Assembly (NCBI GenBank): GCA_013298025.1
Contig: JAAFJE010000007.1
Span: forward strand, 156,719-220,718
Origin: Cytophagales bacterium
Lineage (GTDB): Bacteria; Bacteroidota; Bacteroidia; Cytophagales; Spirosomataceae
Direction of reading: 5' to 3'
Length of the DNA: 64,000 nt
The translations under genes and the position numbers were made by a program. Of the stretch, positions 9,929 through 19,099 are shown in pieces (the stretch's first letter is position 1; each line of letters begins with the position of its first letter). The notes under the pieces were generated by a model, which saw only the letters and a program-made list of their open reading frames with translations, was not told the origin of the DNA and searched no databases.

Positions 9929-10906
9929 TTATGGACAGCCGTTTCCTTTCAAGGAAATATTTTGTCCATCAATTACGTACTCCGCTTCTATGGAACGGCA
10001 AATGACTTCAAGAATCGTAGAGAGATGTACGTTGTCAAAATTTCCGCTCAAGCGGCAGTTTTGGAGTTTGGGTGATAATTCAATCTTTACATTAAAATTA
10101 TGTTCGATGCTTTTTACAACATCTTCCATATTGGTATCGTCGAATTGTAGCGATGACAATTCCCAGTAAAATGTTTTATCAAGTGGCAAAGCGTTTACTT
10201 GCATTTCATCGGTTTTTGTTGCTAACACAACTTGTTGTTTGGGTAGTAGAATAATCTCTTTTTCTGTTTCATTTTTCACTGATACTTTTCCTGTAACGAC
10301 CGACACCTCAAAAGTTTCCATTGTTGGGTAAGCCTTTACGTTGAAGCTTGTACCTAAAACGGTGGTTGTCATTTTGCCTGAGTAAATCAAAAATGGACGA
10401 GTTTCATCTCTTTTAACATCAAAAAAAGCTTCTCCTTTCAGGTTTACTTGTCTGTACAGTCGGTCAGATTGATTATAGCTCAATTGAGTTTTGGGCTGTA
10501 ATAAAACGATACTTCCATCGGGTAAAACAACTTTGAGAATTTTAGCAGAAGAGTTTTCATATTTTGCCCAGTCGGAAATCGGAATATCCGATTTGATTTT
10601 ACTGATTTTTTCCTTGTCATTTGGCAAGAAATAAAACGATAGCCCAACTACAATCACCAATACAGCCGCCATACTTGCCACTGCCCAAACCCAACGAGGA
10701 GGATTATATTTCTCCTTGTGTTTAATTTGCTCTTGGATTGCCTCCTTGATTTTATTTTTAAGTTCGGCTCGCTCTTCTTCGGTTAAATCACTCAAGCCAT
10801 CAGGTTTATTTTCAAACGAAGCGTACCATCTTTCAACAAAGAATCTTTCGCCCTCAGATGCTTCGTCGTTCAAGTAACGTTCTATTATTTCTTGATTTAT
10901 TCTCAT
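9929..10906 (-). CDS. FecR family anti-sigma factor
   Basis: 325 aa from the start MRINQEIIERYLNDEAS (ATG at 10906-10904). The open frame extends 42 codons further up, but that stretch is basic and aromatic with no family match. The cytoplasmic N-terminal part holds the sigma factor, one membrane segment lies at about 72-94 (WAVASMAAVLVIVVGLSFYFL), and the periplasmic FecR domain follows (VVLPDGSIVLL, GEAFFDVKRDETRPFLI, VLGTSFNVKAY). A DUF4974-type C-terminal domain (LSSLQFDDTNMEDVV) ends the protein. It sits between the sigma factor and the STN-type receptor, the standard three-part signalling order. Confidence 0.93.
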   Translation of the reverse strand: MRINQEIIERYLNDEASEGERFFVERWYASFENKPDGLSDLTEEERAELKNKIKEAIQEQIKHKEKYNPPRWVWAVASMAAVLVIVVGLSFYFLPNDKEKISKIKSDIPISDWAKYENSSAKILKVVLPDGSIVLLQPKTQLSYNQSDRLYRQVNLKGEAFFDVKRDETRPFLIYSGKMTTTVLGTSFNVKAYPTMETFEVSVVTGKVSVKNETEKEIILLPKQQVVLATKTDEMQVNALPLDKTFYWELSSLQFDDTNMEDVVKSIEHNFNVKIELSPKLQNCRLSGNFDNVHLSTILEVICRSIEAEYVIDGQNISLKGNGCP

Positions 10907-11099
10907 TTTATTCTTGCTTTCAAATACTAAGTGAAACAACACGCCTTTTTCCCCTATGCAGAAATAATATTTTTTTAAGAAAAATTTTTCTTCTATAAAT
11001 AAAGTGAGAAATATTATTTGGATAGAAAACAAAAAACAAGCCTTTTGAGCTTGTTTGGGGATATGTTCAATAAAACATAATTGCTTTATCTATTTGAAG

Positions 11100-11678
11100 T
11101 TAATGCAATACGGGTATTAAAAAAATAGAAAGAGCTGTATAATCGCTCAAGGCTTCTCTCAAAATCTTTAAGGCTTTAGTCATCTGGTTTTCAACGGTTT
11201 TCTCTGAAATATCTAAACGCTCAGAGATTTCTTTTTGCGATAAGCCTGTTCTTTTCATCAAAAATATTTCTCTACACTTTTCGGGTAACGTTTGTAAGGC
11301 TTGTTGATACGCTTCATTTAATTCATCAAAAGCAACCATTTGTTCAGTAAAGTTACTATTTTCTGTGGGTAAGAGATTATTTGAGTAGTGTTCAAACAAA
11401 TTGTTCTTTTTGTACTGTGCAATGACTAAATACTTGACCGAAGAAAACAAATAGGCTTCAATAGTGGTATTAATTTCAAGTTTTTTTCTGCGTTCCCACA
11501 AGGAAATAAACAAATCTTGAATGACTTCTTCGGTCAATTCTCGGTTTTGTAATCGTTTATAAGCCGCAGCGTACAATTTTGAAAAAAACTTTTGATACAA
11601 AAAATCAAAGGCTCTTGCATCGCTTGCAGCAAGCGATGAGAGGATTTCTTGGTCGGTATCAAATGTTTTTATCTGCAT
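11100..11678 (-). CDS. ECF sigma-70 factor, Bacteroidota FecI-like
   Basis: 192 aa. The region 2 helix cluster lies at about 20-90 (DARAFDFLYQKFFSKLYAAAYKRL, LTEEVIQDLFISLWERR) and region 4 at about 120-175 (LPEKCREIFLMKRTGLSQKEISERL, then ISEKTVENQM). It should recruit RNA polymerase to the receptor operon when the receptor binds ligand and FecR releases it. fecR starts about 190 bp downstream on the same strand. A perfect 21-bp palindrome at 11618-11638 lies inside the first 20 codons. Confidence 0.93.
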   Translation of the reverse strand: MQIKTFDTDQEILSSLAASDARAFDFLYQKFFSKLYAAAYKRLQNRELTEEVIQDLFISLWERRKKLEINTTIEAYLFSSVKYLVIAQYKKNNLFEHYSNNLLPTENSNFTEQMVAFDELNEAYQQALQTLPEKCREIFLMKRTGLSQKEISERLDISEKTVENQMTKALKILREALSDYTALSIFLIPVLH

Positions 11679-11837
11679 AATTTAGTACAAAGTAAATATA
11701 TATTTGGATGAAACCTGCAAGACAAAGATAATTTACCTATTTTTTCATGAATTAATCTTAGCATAACAACAATTCTGTTGCTGTAAGCTTAGTTTTACTG
11801 TTACTAATCAACGTTTTCATTATTAATCTGTACAATC

Positions 11838-12791
11838 ATGCAATCAACAAAGCTCATGACCGTGTTTCGTCTTCTGCCTTTACTCTTTTTAACAATGTTT
11901 GCCCAAGCTCAAACCGCCGAAATAGATACGCATCCCAATGCTTTAAACTTTTTAGTAATGGGCGACTGGGGAAGAAATGGAGCAGACCATCAAAAACCTG
12001 TAGCTGCCCAAATGGGAAAAGTAGCAAGTAAAATCAAATCGGAGTTTGTGATTGCTACGGGCGATAATTTTTATCCAAGTGGCGTTATCAGCGAATTTGA
12101 CCCACTTTTTAAATACTCTTTTGAAGATATTTATACAGATTTTTCTTTGCAATGGGACTGGTATCCAGTTTTGGGGAATCATGATTATAAATCAAATCCT
12201 GATGCACAAGTAGCTTATTCTAAAATTAGCCGTCGTTGGAAAATGCCTGCTCGTTATTATGCTAAAACCTTTTCTATCGACGATAAAAACCAAGTATTAA
12301 TAGCATTTATTGATACAAACCCCTTAATTCCTGAGTTTTACAAAGGCGAGTACAGCAAAGCCGTTATTAGTCAAGATAGTACGGCTCAGAAAAAATGGTT
12401 AGAGAAAACACTTGCCAATAATTCGCCTACAATTAAATGGAAAATTGTAGTAGGGCATCATCCCCTTTATACCGCTACCGAAAAAAGAAGAGAAAGCTAT
12501 GATACTCGTGCCATTCGTAATTCTTTGAAATCAGTTTTAGACAAATACCAAGTAGATGCCTATTTGTGCGGACACGACCACGATTTACAACATTTGAAAC
12601 CAGAAGGAAAAACACATTATTTTGTTTCGGGAGCAGCCTCTGAAAAAACAGCCATTGGCACGTTGCCCATCAGTAAATTGGCACTTTCTGATTACGGATT
12701 TATGGTATTTTCGGCTACGCCCGACAAGCTTTTTGTACAAGTAATCAACGAAGAAGGCAAAGTAGTTTACAATACTGAATTGAGTAAGTAA
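11838..12791 (+). CDS. Secreted purple acid phosphatase-like metallophosphoesterase
   Basis: 317 aa, with a signal peptide ending near FAQAQ. The metallophosphoesterase blocks appear in order: GDWGRNG near 42, TGDNFYPSG near 75, GNHD near 117, VGHHPLY near 205 and CGHDHDLQHL near 245. This pattern matches the type 5 tartrate-resistant acid phosphatase group, with a dimetal site built from these Asp, Asn and His residues. The likely role is release of phosphate from organic esters in the periplasm or outside. It is a single gene, divergent from the sigma factor and ending at a strong terminator. Confidence 0.88.
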   Translation: MQSTKLMTVFRLLPLLFLTMFAQAQTAEIDTHPNALNFLVMGDWGRNGADHQKPVAAQMGKVASKIKSEFVIATGDNFYPSGVISEFDPLFKYSFEDIYTDFSLQWDWYPVLGNHDYKSNPDAQVAYSKISRRWKMPARYYAKTFSIDDKNQVLIAFIDTNPLIPEFYKGEYSKAVISQDSTAQKKWLEKTLANNSPTIKWKIVVGHHPLYTATEKRRESYDTRAIRNSLKSVLDKYQVDAYLCGHDHDLQHLKPEGKTHYFVSGAASEKTAIGTLPISKLALSDYGFMVFSATPDKLFVQVINEEGKVVYNTELSK

Positions 12792-12876
12792 ATCACTACT
12801 TGTATAAAGTTTTTACTTTTATGAACGTTTAAAACTCTACTCCCAAACAAAAGCATAAAAGGACTAAAGTAGTTAA

Positions 12877-12921
12877 AAACAAACCCCCGATGCGTTTGAT
12901 TAACACATCGGGGGTTTGTTT
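12877..12921. terminator. Bidirectional hairpin terminator
   Basis: The stem AAACAAACCCCCGATG at 12877-12892 pairs with 12906-12921 across a 13-nt loop. A-rich sequence lies on the left and T-rich on the right. It sits between the convergent phosphatase and Oar-like receptor genes and can serve both. Confidence 0.88.
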
Positions 12922-12936
12922 TTATAGATTTACAGT

Positions 12937-15900
12937 TTAGAACGAGTATCTTAAACCTAACTGAGCTTGGTATCTTGATGACAATTGGTCAACTGAGTAC
13001 GGCGTAGCTGGTTTGATAAAGTTGTATGTTGGGTCGGCAGCAGTACCTGAGTTTTTACGAACTAAACCGATGCTTGAAGTAGAGTTGAAGGTGTTTGGTA
13101 CAAAATATACTCTTCCCCATTCGCTGTTCAACAAGTTGGTAAAGTTGATGATGTCGAGTGAAATCTGAATCGTGTGCGATTTGTTTATAACAATATCGTG
13201 CATAATTTTCACATCGGCAGTAGTATTCCAAGGCGTGCGGCCAGTGTTTCTTTCGGTAAAGTTACCTTTGCGTGAGCTTAGGTATTCGTCGGCATTAACA
13301 AAATCCATGAACTGTTGTGCTTGCTGTGCGGCTGTGATAGTGTTACCACTTGCATCTTTGTAGTCAACCATGTATTTTGTTGCTTCGGTCACATCTTTGA
13401 ACACATACGCCAAACCAGCAGCCTGTGGCGTGTTAGCAATAGTTGAGTTGACAAAACCCCACGTAAATGGATTGCCCGACTGTGCGTTGATAATCCCTGC
13501 AATACTTGTGCTATGCGATTTATTCCATTGTTTTCTGTAACCAATCGAAGCAATGAGGCGGTGTCTAATATCAAAGTTTGAATAAGCCAATTTTGGGTCG
13601 TTTGGAGTCAAAGACTGGTTCAACTGCCAGTTAGATTCCATCGAGTTACGAATACCGTTGGTTAAATCCCAAGATTGTCCGTAAGTATAAGCTACTGAGA
13701 AGTTCAAACCGAAGTCGTAGGTTTTAGCAATTTGCCCTGTCAAGCTGTAGCGGTATCCTTGCGAAGTATTCGACAACATATAGGCGTTAGAGAACGCTGT
13801 GTTTACTTTCTGACCCGTTGCTCCACCCGACAAGTAGATTGGCATTTGGCGATCTACGTCGTAGCTATAGTATTTAACTGAGTCTTTCAAGTTTACTTGT
13901 TGGAACTTCAAGTCATTGATAGTTTTCGTGAAAATCCCTTCTACCGTAAATTTATAACCATTGGTATTGTAGTCAACCGCCAAGCTACTTCTCCATACTT
14001 GAGGCATTTTGAAGTTGTTATTGATTACGTCCACCTGAGTTTGGTTGCCTTGCCCGTTGTTGAAAGCGAAGTTTTTAGCACCATCTTTCAACACATCGCC
14101 TTTCACACCCGATTTAGTAGCCAAGTTGTTTACGTCGTAAGAACCATAGCCAACGCCGTCGTTGTAGAACGCATAACCCAACCAAGCAAAAGGAATTTTA
14201 CCAGTAAAGATACCCGAGCCACCTCTGATGATGATGCTCTTATCTCCTTTTACATCGTAGTTGAAACCAATTCTTGGCGACACCAATACTTGTCCGAAGA
14301 TTTTGTTGTTTACTTGCGACAATGGTGTTGCTGTATAAGTTGTACCAGCATTAGGGTCGAGTGGTGTATTTTTAGAAGCAGTACTCATAGCTGGCGAATC
14401 GGTTGTTGCCAAGTCGAAACGCAAACCAGGTGATAATTTTAATTTATCCGATACCTGAATTTCATCCTGAGCATATACACTGTACATTCCTACATTGAAT
14501 TTGGCATAAGGATTGTTGAAGTTGTAATCCCTGTCATTGTTGGTAAAGTTGTAAGAACCGCGCACACGGTTTACAGTACCAGCATAAAACTCTGTCAAGT
14601 TTCTGTAAGCTACACGACCATTCCAAGAGTTTACAAAACCATAGTTGATTGAATAAATTTCGTTGTGCGTACCTACCAAGAATGTGTGTTTTCCTCTGAA
14701 CCAAGTAAAGTTATCCGTGATTTCAAACGTTTTTTGTTTCATGTTAAAAATCGTTGCTTCACGGTCGTTTCCTAAGAACACTGTTCCGCCGTTTACTGCA
14801 ATTTCAACTTGTGGGAAAGCAACGTTGCCACTCAAGGGCTCTCTGTAATCATGAATATCTGAATAACCTAAAATCAAACTGTTAGAGGCATTTCCAAAAC
14901 GGCTTTTCAATTCGGCCACGGTTGAGTTTTGGTTGTTTACTTGTTTGAAGTCCATGCTTGCAAAACGGAAGTTTGCTGCGTCACGCTCTAAGTTTGAAGC
15001 TTCAGAAGTAATATAGTTGTTACGGATAGACAACTGGTGTTTGTCTGAAATGTTCCAATCTAAACGATTGAAAAACTTGGTACTTTTTGAGTAAATATTG
15101 TAGTCACCTGCTGCACCTACGTCAAAACCGTAGTTTGTTTTAACAAAATTGGCAATGGTTTGAGCCGTAGCAGCGTCAATCAACGAAAGTTGGTTGCCAT
15201 TGGCATCTTTATAACCTGCACCATAGAAAAGTGGCTCTTGACGACGAGTGATTTCTTGGTTAGTAAAGAAAAACAATTTGTTTTTAATCAAAGGTAAACC
15301 TACTCTAAAACCTGTTTGATAGTCGTAATAGCTACTTGGAATTTTAGCACCATCACCAGCGTTGTTTGGTCCTGTAATCGTTGCATTGCGACCGAAACCA
15401 TATACCGAGCCTTTTACTTCGTTTGTACCACTGCGTGTTACGGCATTGATAGAGCCACCCGTAAAGTTACCAATCTTCACATCATACGGAGCAATATATA
15501 CTTGAATGTCTTGGATAGCATCTAAAGAGATAGGGTTGGTACGAGTACTGCTACCGGGCATACCCGAAGTACCACTTTGACCACCCAACGAAGGGCTAAA
15601 ACCGATAGCATCGTTGTTGATTGTACCATCGATAGTTACGTTGTTGTAACGGAAGTTTGTTCCTGCAAAAGAGTTGTTGGCACTTTGCGGAGTCATACGA
15701 GTCATATCGGTAAGGCTGCGGCTCAATGTTGGCAACACTTTGATTTGGTTTTCACCGAGGTTTGTACCAGCACCTAATTTTGTACCTCCTTTTTCACCTT
15801 TTACCACTACTTCGGCTAGGGCTGTTGTTTCTTCTTGAATCACAAAGTCGATATTCGAGGTAGAACCAAGGTTCAAATTAAGTCCTTCTACTACTTGTGG

Positions 15901-16185
15901 CGTGTAACCTACAAACGAAACCACAATTTTATAGGGTCCGCCAGGATTCATGTTGGCAATAGAGTAATGGCCATCGGCACTCGACGATACACCATATCGT
16001 GCACCAGTAGGTAGATAGGTAGCAAGGACAGTAGCCCCTGGCACACTCGCACCTGTCTTATCTTTTACTTTACCCGAAATGGAAGAAGTGGTGATTTGAG
16101 CAAAAACCGAAGCTCCCACAAAGAGCAAAGCGATAGTGGTCAACAATCTGAGCGATTGTTGAAAAGAAATAAAACTTTTCATCAT
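12937..16185 (-). CDS. Oar-like TonB-dependent outer-membrane protein
   Basis: About 1082 aa from MMKSFISFQQSLRLL (ATG at 16185; the second Met at 16182 is equally possible). The frame opens 16 codons earlier, before the signal peptide, so I reject that start. After the signal peptide (SVFAQ) comes a CarboxypepD_reg-like domain (ISGKVKDKTGASVPGATVLA). A plug with the Oar-type features VLPTLSRSLTDMTRMTP and NAVTRSGTNEVKGSVYGFGRN follows, then a long barrel ending in LGLRYSF with a terminal Phe. Oar-like proteins are TonB-linked; one exports the C-signal protease in Myxococcus, but substrates in Bacteroidota are mostly unknown. It stands alone with no SusD partner. Confidence 0.9.
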   Translation of the reverse strand: MMKSFISFQQSLRLLTTIALLFVGASVFAQITTSSISGKVKDKTGASVPGATVLATYLPTGARYGVSSSADGHYSIANMNPGGPYKIVVSFVGYTPQVVEGLNLNLGSTSNIDFVIQEETTALAEVVVKGEKGGTKLGAGTNLGENQIKVLPTLSRSLTDMTRMTPQSANNSFAGTNFRYNNVTIDGTINNDAIGFSPSLGGQSGTSGMPGSSTRTNPISLDAIQDIQVYIAPYDVKIGNFTGGSINAVTRSGTNEVKGSVYGFGRNATITGPNNAGDGAKIPSSYYDYQTGFRVGLPLIKNKLFFFTNQEITRRQEPLFYGAGYKDANGNQLSLIDAATAQTIANFVKTNYGFDVGAAGDYNIYSKSTKFFNRLDWNISDKHQLSIRNNYITSEASNLERDAANFRFASMDFKQVNNQNSTVAELKSRFGNASNSLILGYSDIHDYREPLSGNVAFPQVEIAVNGGTVFLGNDREATIFNMKQKTFEITDNFTWFRGKHTFLVGTHNEIYSINYGFVNSWNGRVAYRNLTEFYAGTVNRVRGSYNFTNNDRDYNFNNPYAKFNVGMYSVYAQDEIQVSDKLKLSPGLRFDLATTDSPAMSTASKNTPLDPNAGTTYTATPLSQVNNKIFGQVLVSPRIGFNYDVKGDKSIIIRGGSGIFTGKIPFAWLGYAFYNDGVGYGSYDVNNLATKSGVKGDVLKDGAKNFAFNNGQGNQTQVDVINNNFKMPQVWRSSLAVDYNTNGYKFTVEGIFTKTINDLKFQQVNLKDSVKYYSYDVDRQMPIYLSGGATGQKVNTAFSNAYMLSNTSQGYRYSLTGQIAKTYDFGLNFSVAYTYGQSWDLTNGIRNSMESNWQLNQSLTPNDPKLAYSNFDIRHRLIASIGYRKQWNKSHSTSIAGIINAQSGNPFTWGFVNSTIANTPQAAGLAYVFKDVTEATKYMVDYKDASGNTITAAQQAQQFMDFVNADEYLSSRKGNFTERNTGRTPWNTTADVKIMHDIVINKSHTIQISLDIINFTNLLNSEWGRVYFVPNTFNSTSSIGLVRKNSGTAADPTYNFIKPATPYSVDQLSSRYQAQLGLRYSF

Positions 16186-16593
16186 TGTTATGTAAAGAAT
16201 TGTTAAATCATCTGGTAAAATTAAAGTACGCAAGCGCTGACTGACGAAGCCTTGGAAGCCATTATCAGAAAAATCACCTTTTGTTTTCCTGTTTCAACGC
16301 TACAAAATTATCTTCTTAATATTACCTGAGTTTTTCTGAAATGTAAATTCTGTGTTAACAGATAAACAATATACTTAACAATATTTTAACATAACATACA
16401 ACAACCTGATATACAAACAATTAAACAAGAACCATCTTCTTGTCTTGTACTTATTTTTTTAATAAAAATACTTAATATTAAGTGTTTTTTATCGTAATAT
16501 TAACTGCTTTTGGTAGAATTAAGCCCCAAATACCTGCTGTTGAAAGAAAAGTTTTATCAAAAAAATACAATTGTTTAACCTCATGAAGCTACG
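16186..16593. other. Intergenic region upstream of the Oar-like receptor, 408 bp
   Basis: AT-rich, no coding frame. On the minus strand TAATTTTG at 16310-16303 matches the Bacteroidota -7 box TAnnTTTG and could drive the receptor with a leader of about 110 nt. No -33 TTG stands at the right distance. Nothing else recognised. Confidence 0.4.
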
Positions 16594-18069
16594 CTAAAAT
16601 TGAAAATAAATAAACTGTGCAGGGGCTTGATACATACAAAGCAATAGTATGGCAAACACAATGCCGTAGTAGAGCGTCCAACGCCACAGGAGGGGTTGGG
16701 TTTGTAAATAAACCCGTAATTGTTTGTGGCGTTGTTGCCAATGTACCAATTCCATCAGAATAATGACGGCAAGAGCTACACTAAAAAAGCCTATTCCTTT
16801 ATGCAAAAATACATATTGCTCCCATTGCCGTCCTTGGGCTAGTTGTTGCCATTGTGTACGCACACCCACACCAAGATGCGTGACGATGTACCATGCAGTT
16901 TTGAAATCTTTGGCACGAAAAAATATCCAAGCAAAACTCGTCAGGATAAATACCGTGCTTACCTGCAATACTTTATAGAAGTGTGGCAGTTGCTTCAAGC
17001 CCAAGCGTTCAACCCAACGGTTGCGATAGTTGGCGGTGAGATTGGCAAAAACCAAATAAAAACCGTGCATGGCTCCCCAAATTACAAAATTCCAACTTGC
17101 CCCATGCCAAATGCCACTGACCATAAATACCAAAAACAAATTCCATTGCTTACGCCAAGCCCCTACCCTATTGCCTCCTAAAGAAATGTATAGGTAATCA
17201 CGAAACCAAGTCGAGAGCGAAATATGCCACCTACGCCAAAATTCTGAGATGGTTTTGGCATAATACGGGCGATTGAAGTTTTGCATTAGACTAAACCCCA
17301 TCACTTGTGCCGAACCCAAAGCGATGTCGGAATAGCCTGAAAAATCACAAAAAATCTGGATGGAAAAAAAGGCTGTAGCCACCCAAAGGGGCAAACCTGT
17401 ATATTGATTTGGATGGTCATAGACTTGTCCGACAAGCACAGCAAGGCGGTCGGCTACCACTACTTTTTTAAACATACCCCAGGCCATCAGTTTCAGCCCG
17501 TCGGTGATACGTTGATAGTCGAAATGATGTTTTTCATAAAATTGATGCAAAACATTCTGCGGACGCTCGATAGGCCCTGCCACCAATTGCGGATAAAACA
17601 TCACATACAAGGCATAAATACCCAAATGTCGTTCGGCGGCTTGGTTGCCTCTATATACTTCTATGGTGTAGCTCATGGCTTGAAAAGTATGAAACGACAA
17701 ACCTATGGGCAAAATAATGTGCAAGTAAGGAACAGGGTTTTTGAGGGCAAAACCCGTAAGCAACCACGAGAGATTATCGTTGATAAAATTGTAATATTTA
17801 AAGACAGCCAACATACCAATATTGGCTAACAAGCTCAACCACAAAAAATGCTTCCGTCGCTCGCCTACCGACTGCTCAATGTAAATGCCAGCGTAATAGT
17901 CCACCACAATGGTTGCCCCTAGAATCAACATATAAATGGGCATAAAACTCATGTAGAAATAGCAACTCGCTGCCAACAGCCAAACCCAACGAAAACGATG
18001 GGGTAACACAAAATACAAGATGGTAACAACAGGAAAAAAAAACAGAAATTCTAAAGAATTAAATAGCAT
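16594..18069 (-). CDS. MBOAT family membrane O-acyltransferase (AlgI-like)
   Basis: 491 aa, about ten to twelve hydrophobic segments. The MBOAT core includes NFNRPYYAKTISEFWRRWHISL and WFRDYLYISLGGNR, and the catalytic His sits in VSGIWHGASWNF. AlgI, DltB and PatA proteins of this family pass acyl groups across the inner membrane to a polysaccharide, teichoic acid or peptidoglycan via a periplasmic SGNH partner. Such a partner gene lies directly upstream (about 40 bp gap), and a NamZ-like muramidase gene precedes that. The whole set should be one transcript. The acetylated polymer is not known. Confidence 0.92.
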   Translation of the reverse strand: MLFNSLEFLFFFPVVTILYFVLPHRFRWVWLLAASCYFYMSFMPIYMLILGATIVVDYYAGIYIEQSVGERRKHFLWLSLLANIGMLAVFKYYNFINDNLSWLLTGFALKNPVPYLHIILPIGLSFHTFQAMSYTIEVYRGNQAAERHLGIYALYVMFYPQLVAGPIERPQNVLHQFYEKHHFDYQRITDGLKLMAWGMFKKVVVADRLAVLVGQVYDHPNQYTGLPLWVATAFFSIQIFCDFSGYSDIALGSAQVMGFSLMQNFNRPYYAKTISEFWRRWHISLSTWFRDYLYISLGGNRVGAWRKQWNLFLVFMVSGIWHGASWNFVIWGAMHGFYLVFANLTANYRNRWVERLGLKQLPHFYKVLQVSTVFILTSFAWIFFRAKDFKTAWYIVTHLGVGVRTQWQQLAQGRQWEQYVFLHKGIGFFSVALAVIILMELVHWQQRHKQLRVYLQTQPLLWRWTLYYGIVFAILLLCMYQAPAQFIYFQF

Positions 18070-18109
18070 TGCTGTGGTAATATTGCTGGTTAAGATATGA
18101 GGGCTGTAT

Positions 18110-19069
18110 TTATAATTGTCCCGATATTTCTAATAAATCTATCAAACGGTACGTCCAAATCCGACGACCTTGCCCGTTGGGATGACAATATTTGTCATAA
18201 AAAAACTGGTCGTCCATAACCGCCAAGGTAGGCGAACCCAGTGTTTTCCAGTGCAATTGTTGGGTAATTTGCTGCTCAAAATGATGAACTAAGGTACTAT
18301 TTTCTTCAAAATTACGCTGGTTCCAAGGCGGATACAGCAGCATTACGGTTGCTCCTTGTTTTTGAGCCCACTGACCAAAATCATTGAGGGCCGCCAACTG
18401 CGGTGTCCAATGCTGTACGCCTGCCGAATCGAAACTTTCGACCAAGGCAACACCATTGTTGAGATGCCCCACCATATCGCCATAGCGATTGAAGCAAGTA
18501 CGATAATACACTGCCCTAGTGTCGTTGATGCTTACATTTTTTGCTGTCCCAAAAAAACCTGTATATAAGGCATAACTAGCTCGTACATAGTGTTGTAAAT
18601 GGTGTAAGGCATATACAGCGGCGTTGTCGGCTACTAGCCAATCTCTGGCAGGCGGATAGTACTCGGCTACTTTGAGTTGCGTATCGAAATTACCTGCAAG
18701 GGTAGTGTTGGGTTCTAAACAAAACAAAATGAGGTCGCCTCGTTTGGTTGCTTGTTTCAATTGATGAAGCATAAACCGAATTCCTAGCTCATGATGAACG
18801 CCCATATTGACCACCGGTACGCCAAACTCATTAGACAAAATATCGCTGTCGATGCCAAAAGCCACCGCCGAACCACCCGTTAGGATAATCCTTGGCGAAG
18901 CAACCGAATCGAGCAGGTGCTGTTTTTCTTGAATACAAGCCCAATACGCATGGCGAGCAGTGTCTGAAAAAGTATAATAGCCTACTTTCAACAAAATAAG
19001 TATAGCCAAAACACTGGTTAGCTGTGTAGCAATGCGTATAAAGGTTGGAAAGAATGAATGATGTTTCAC
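18110..19069 (-). CDS. SGNH-type acyltransferase/esterase partner of the MBOAT protein (DltD/AlgJ-like)
   Basis: 319 aa with one N-terminal membrane anchor (LTSVLAILILLKVGYYTF), the rest periplasmic. The nucleophile block is ILTGGSAVAFGID near residue 62-74, a GxS form of the SGNH GDS block. A C-terminal block FFYDKYCHPNGQGR near 295 supplies the Asp and His expected to complete the triad. Similarity to named families is weak, so the call leans on the neighbouring MBOAT gene. The usual role is receiving acetyl groups from MBOAT and attaching them to the polymer. Confidence 0.72.
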   Translation of the reverse strand: MKHHSFFPTFIRIATQLTSVLAILILLKVGYYTFSDTARHAYWACIQEKQHLLDSVASPRIILTGGSAVAFGIDSDILSNEFGVPVVNMGVHHELGIRFMLHQLKQATKRGDLILFCLEPNTTLAGNFDTQLKVAEYYPPARDWLVADNAAVYALHHLQHYVRASYALYTGFFGTAKNVSINDTRAVYYRTCFNRYGDMVGHLNNGVALVESFDSAGVQHWTPQLAALNDFGQWAQKQGATVMLLYPPWNQRNFEENSTLVHHFEQQITQQLHWKTLGSPTLAVMDDQFFYDKYCHPNGQGRRIWTYRLIDLLEISGQL

Positions 19070-19099
19070 AAATTTTGGTGTTAAATCAACCTAGTTTTA

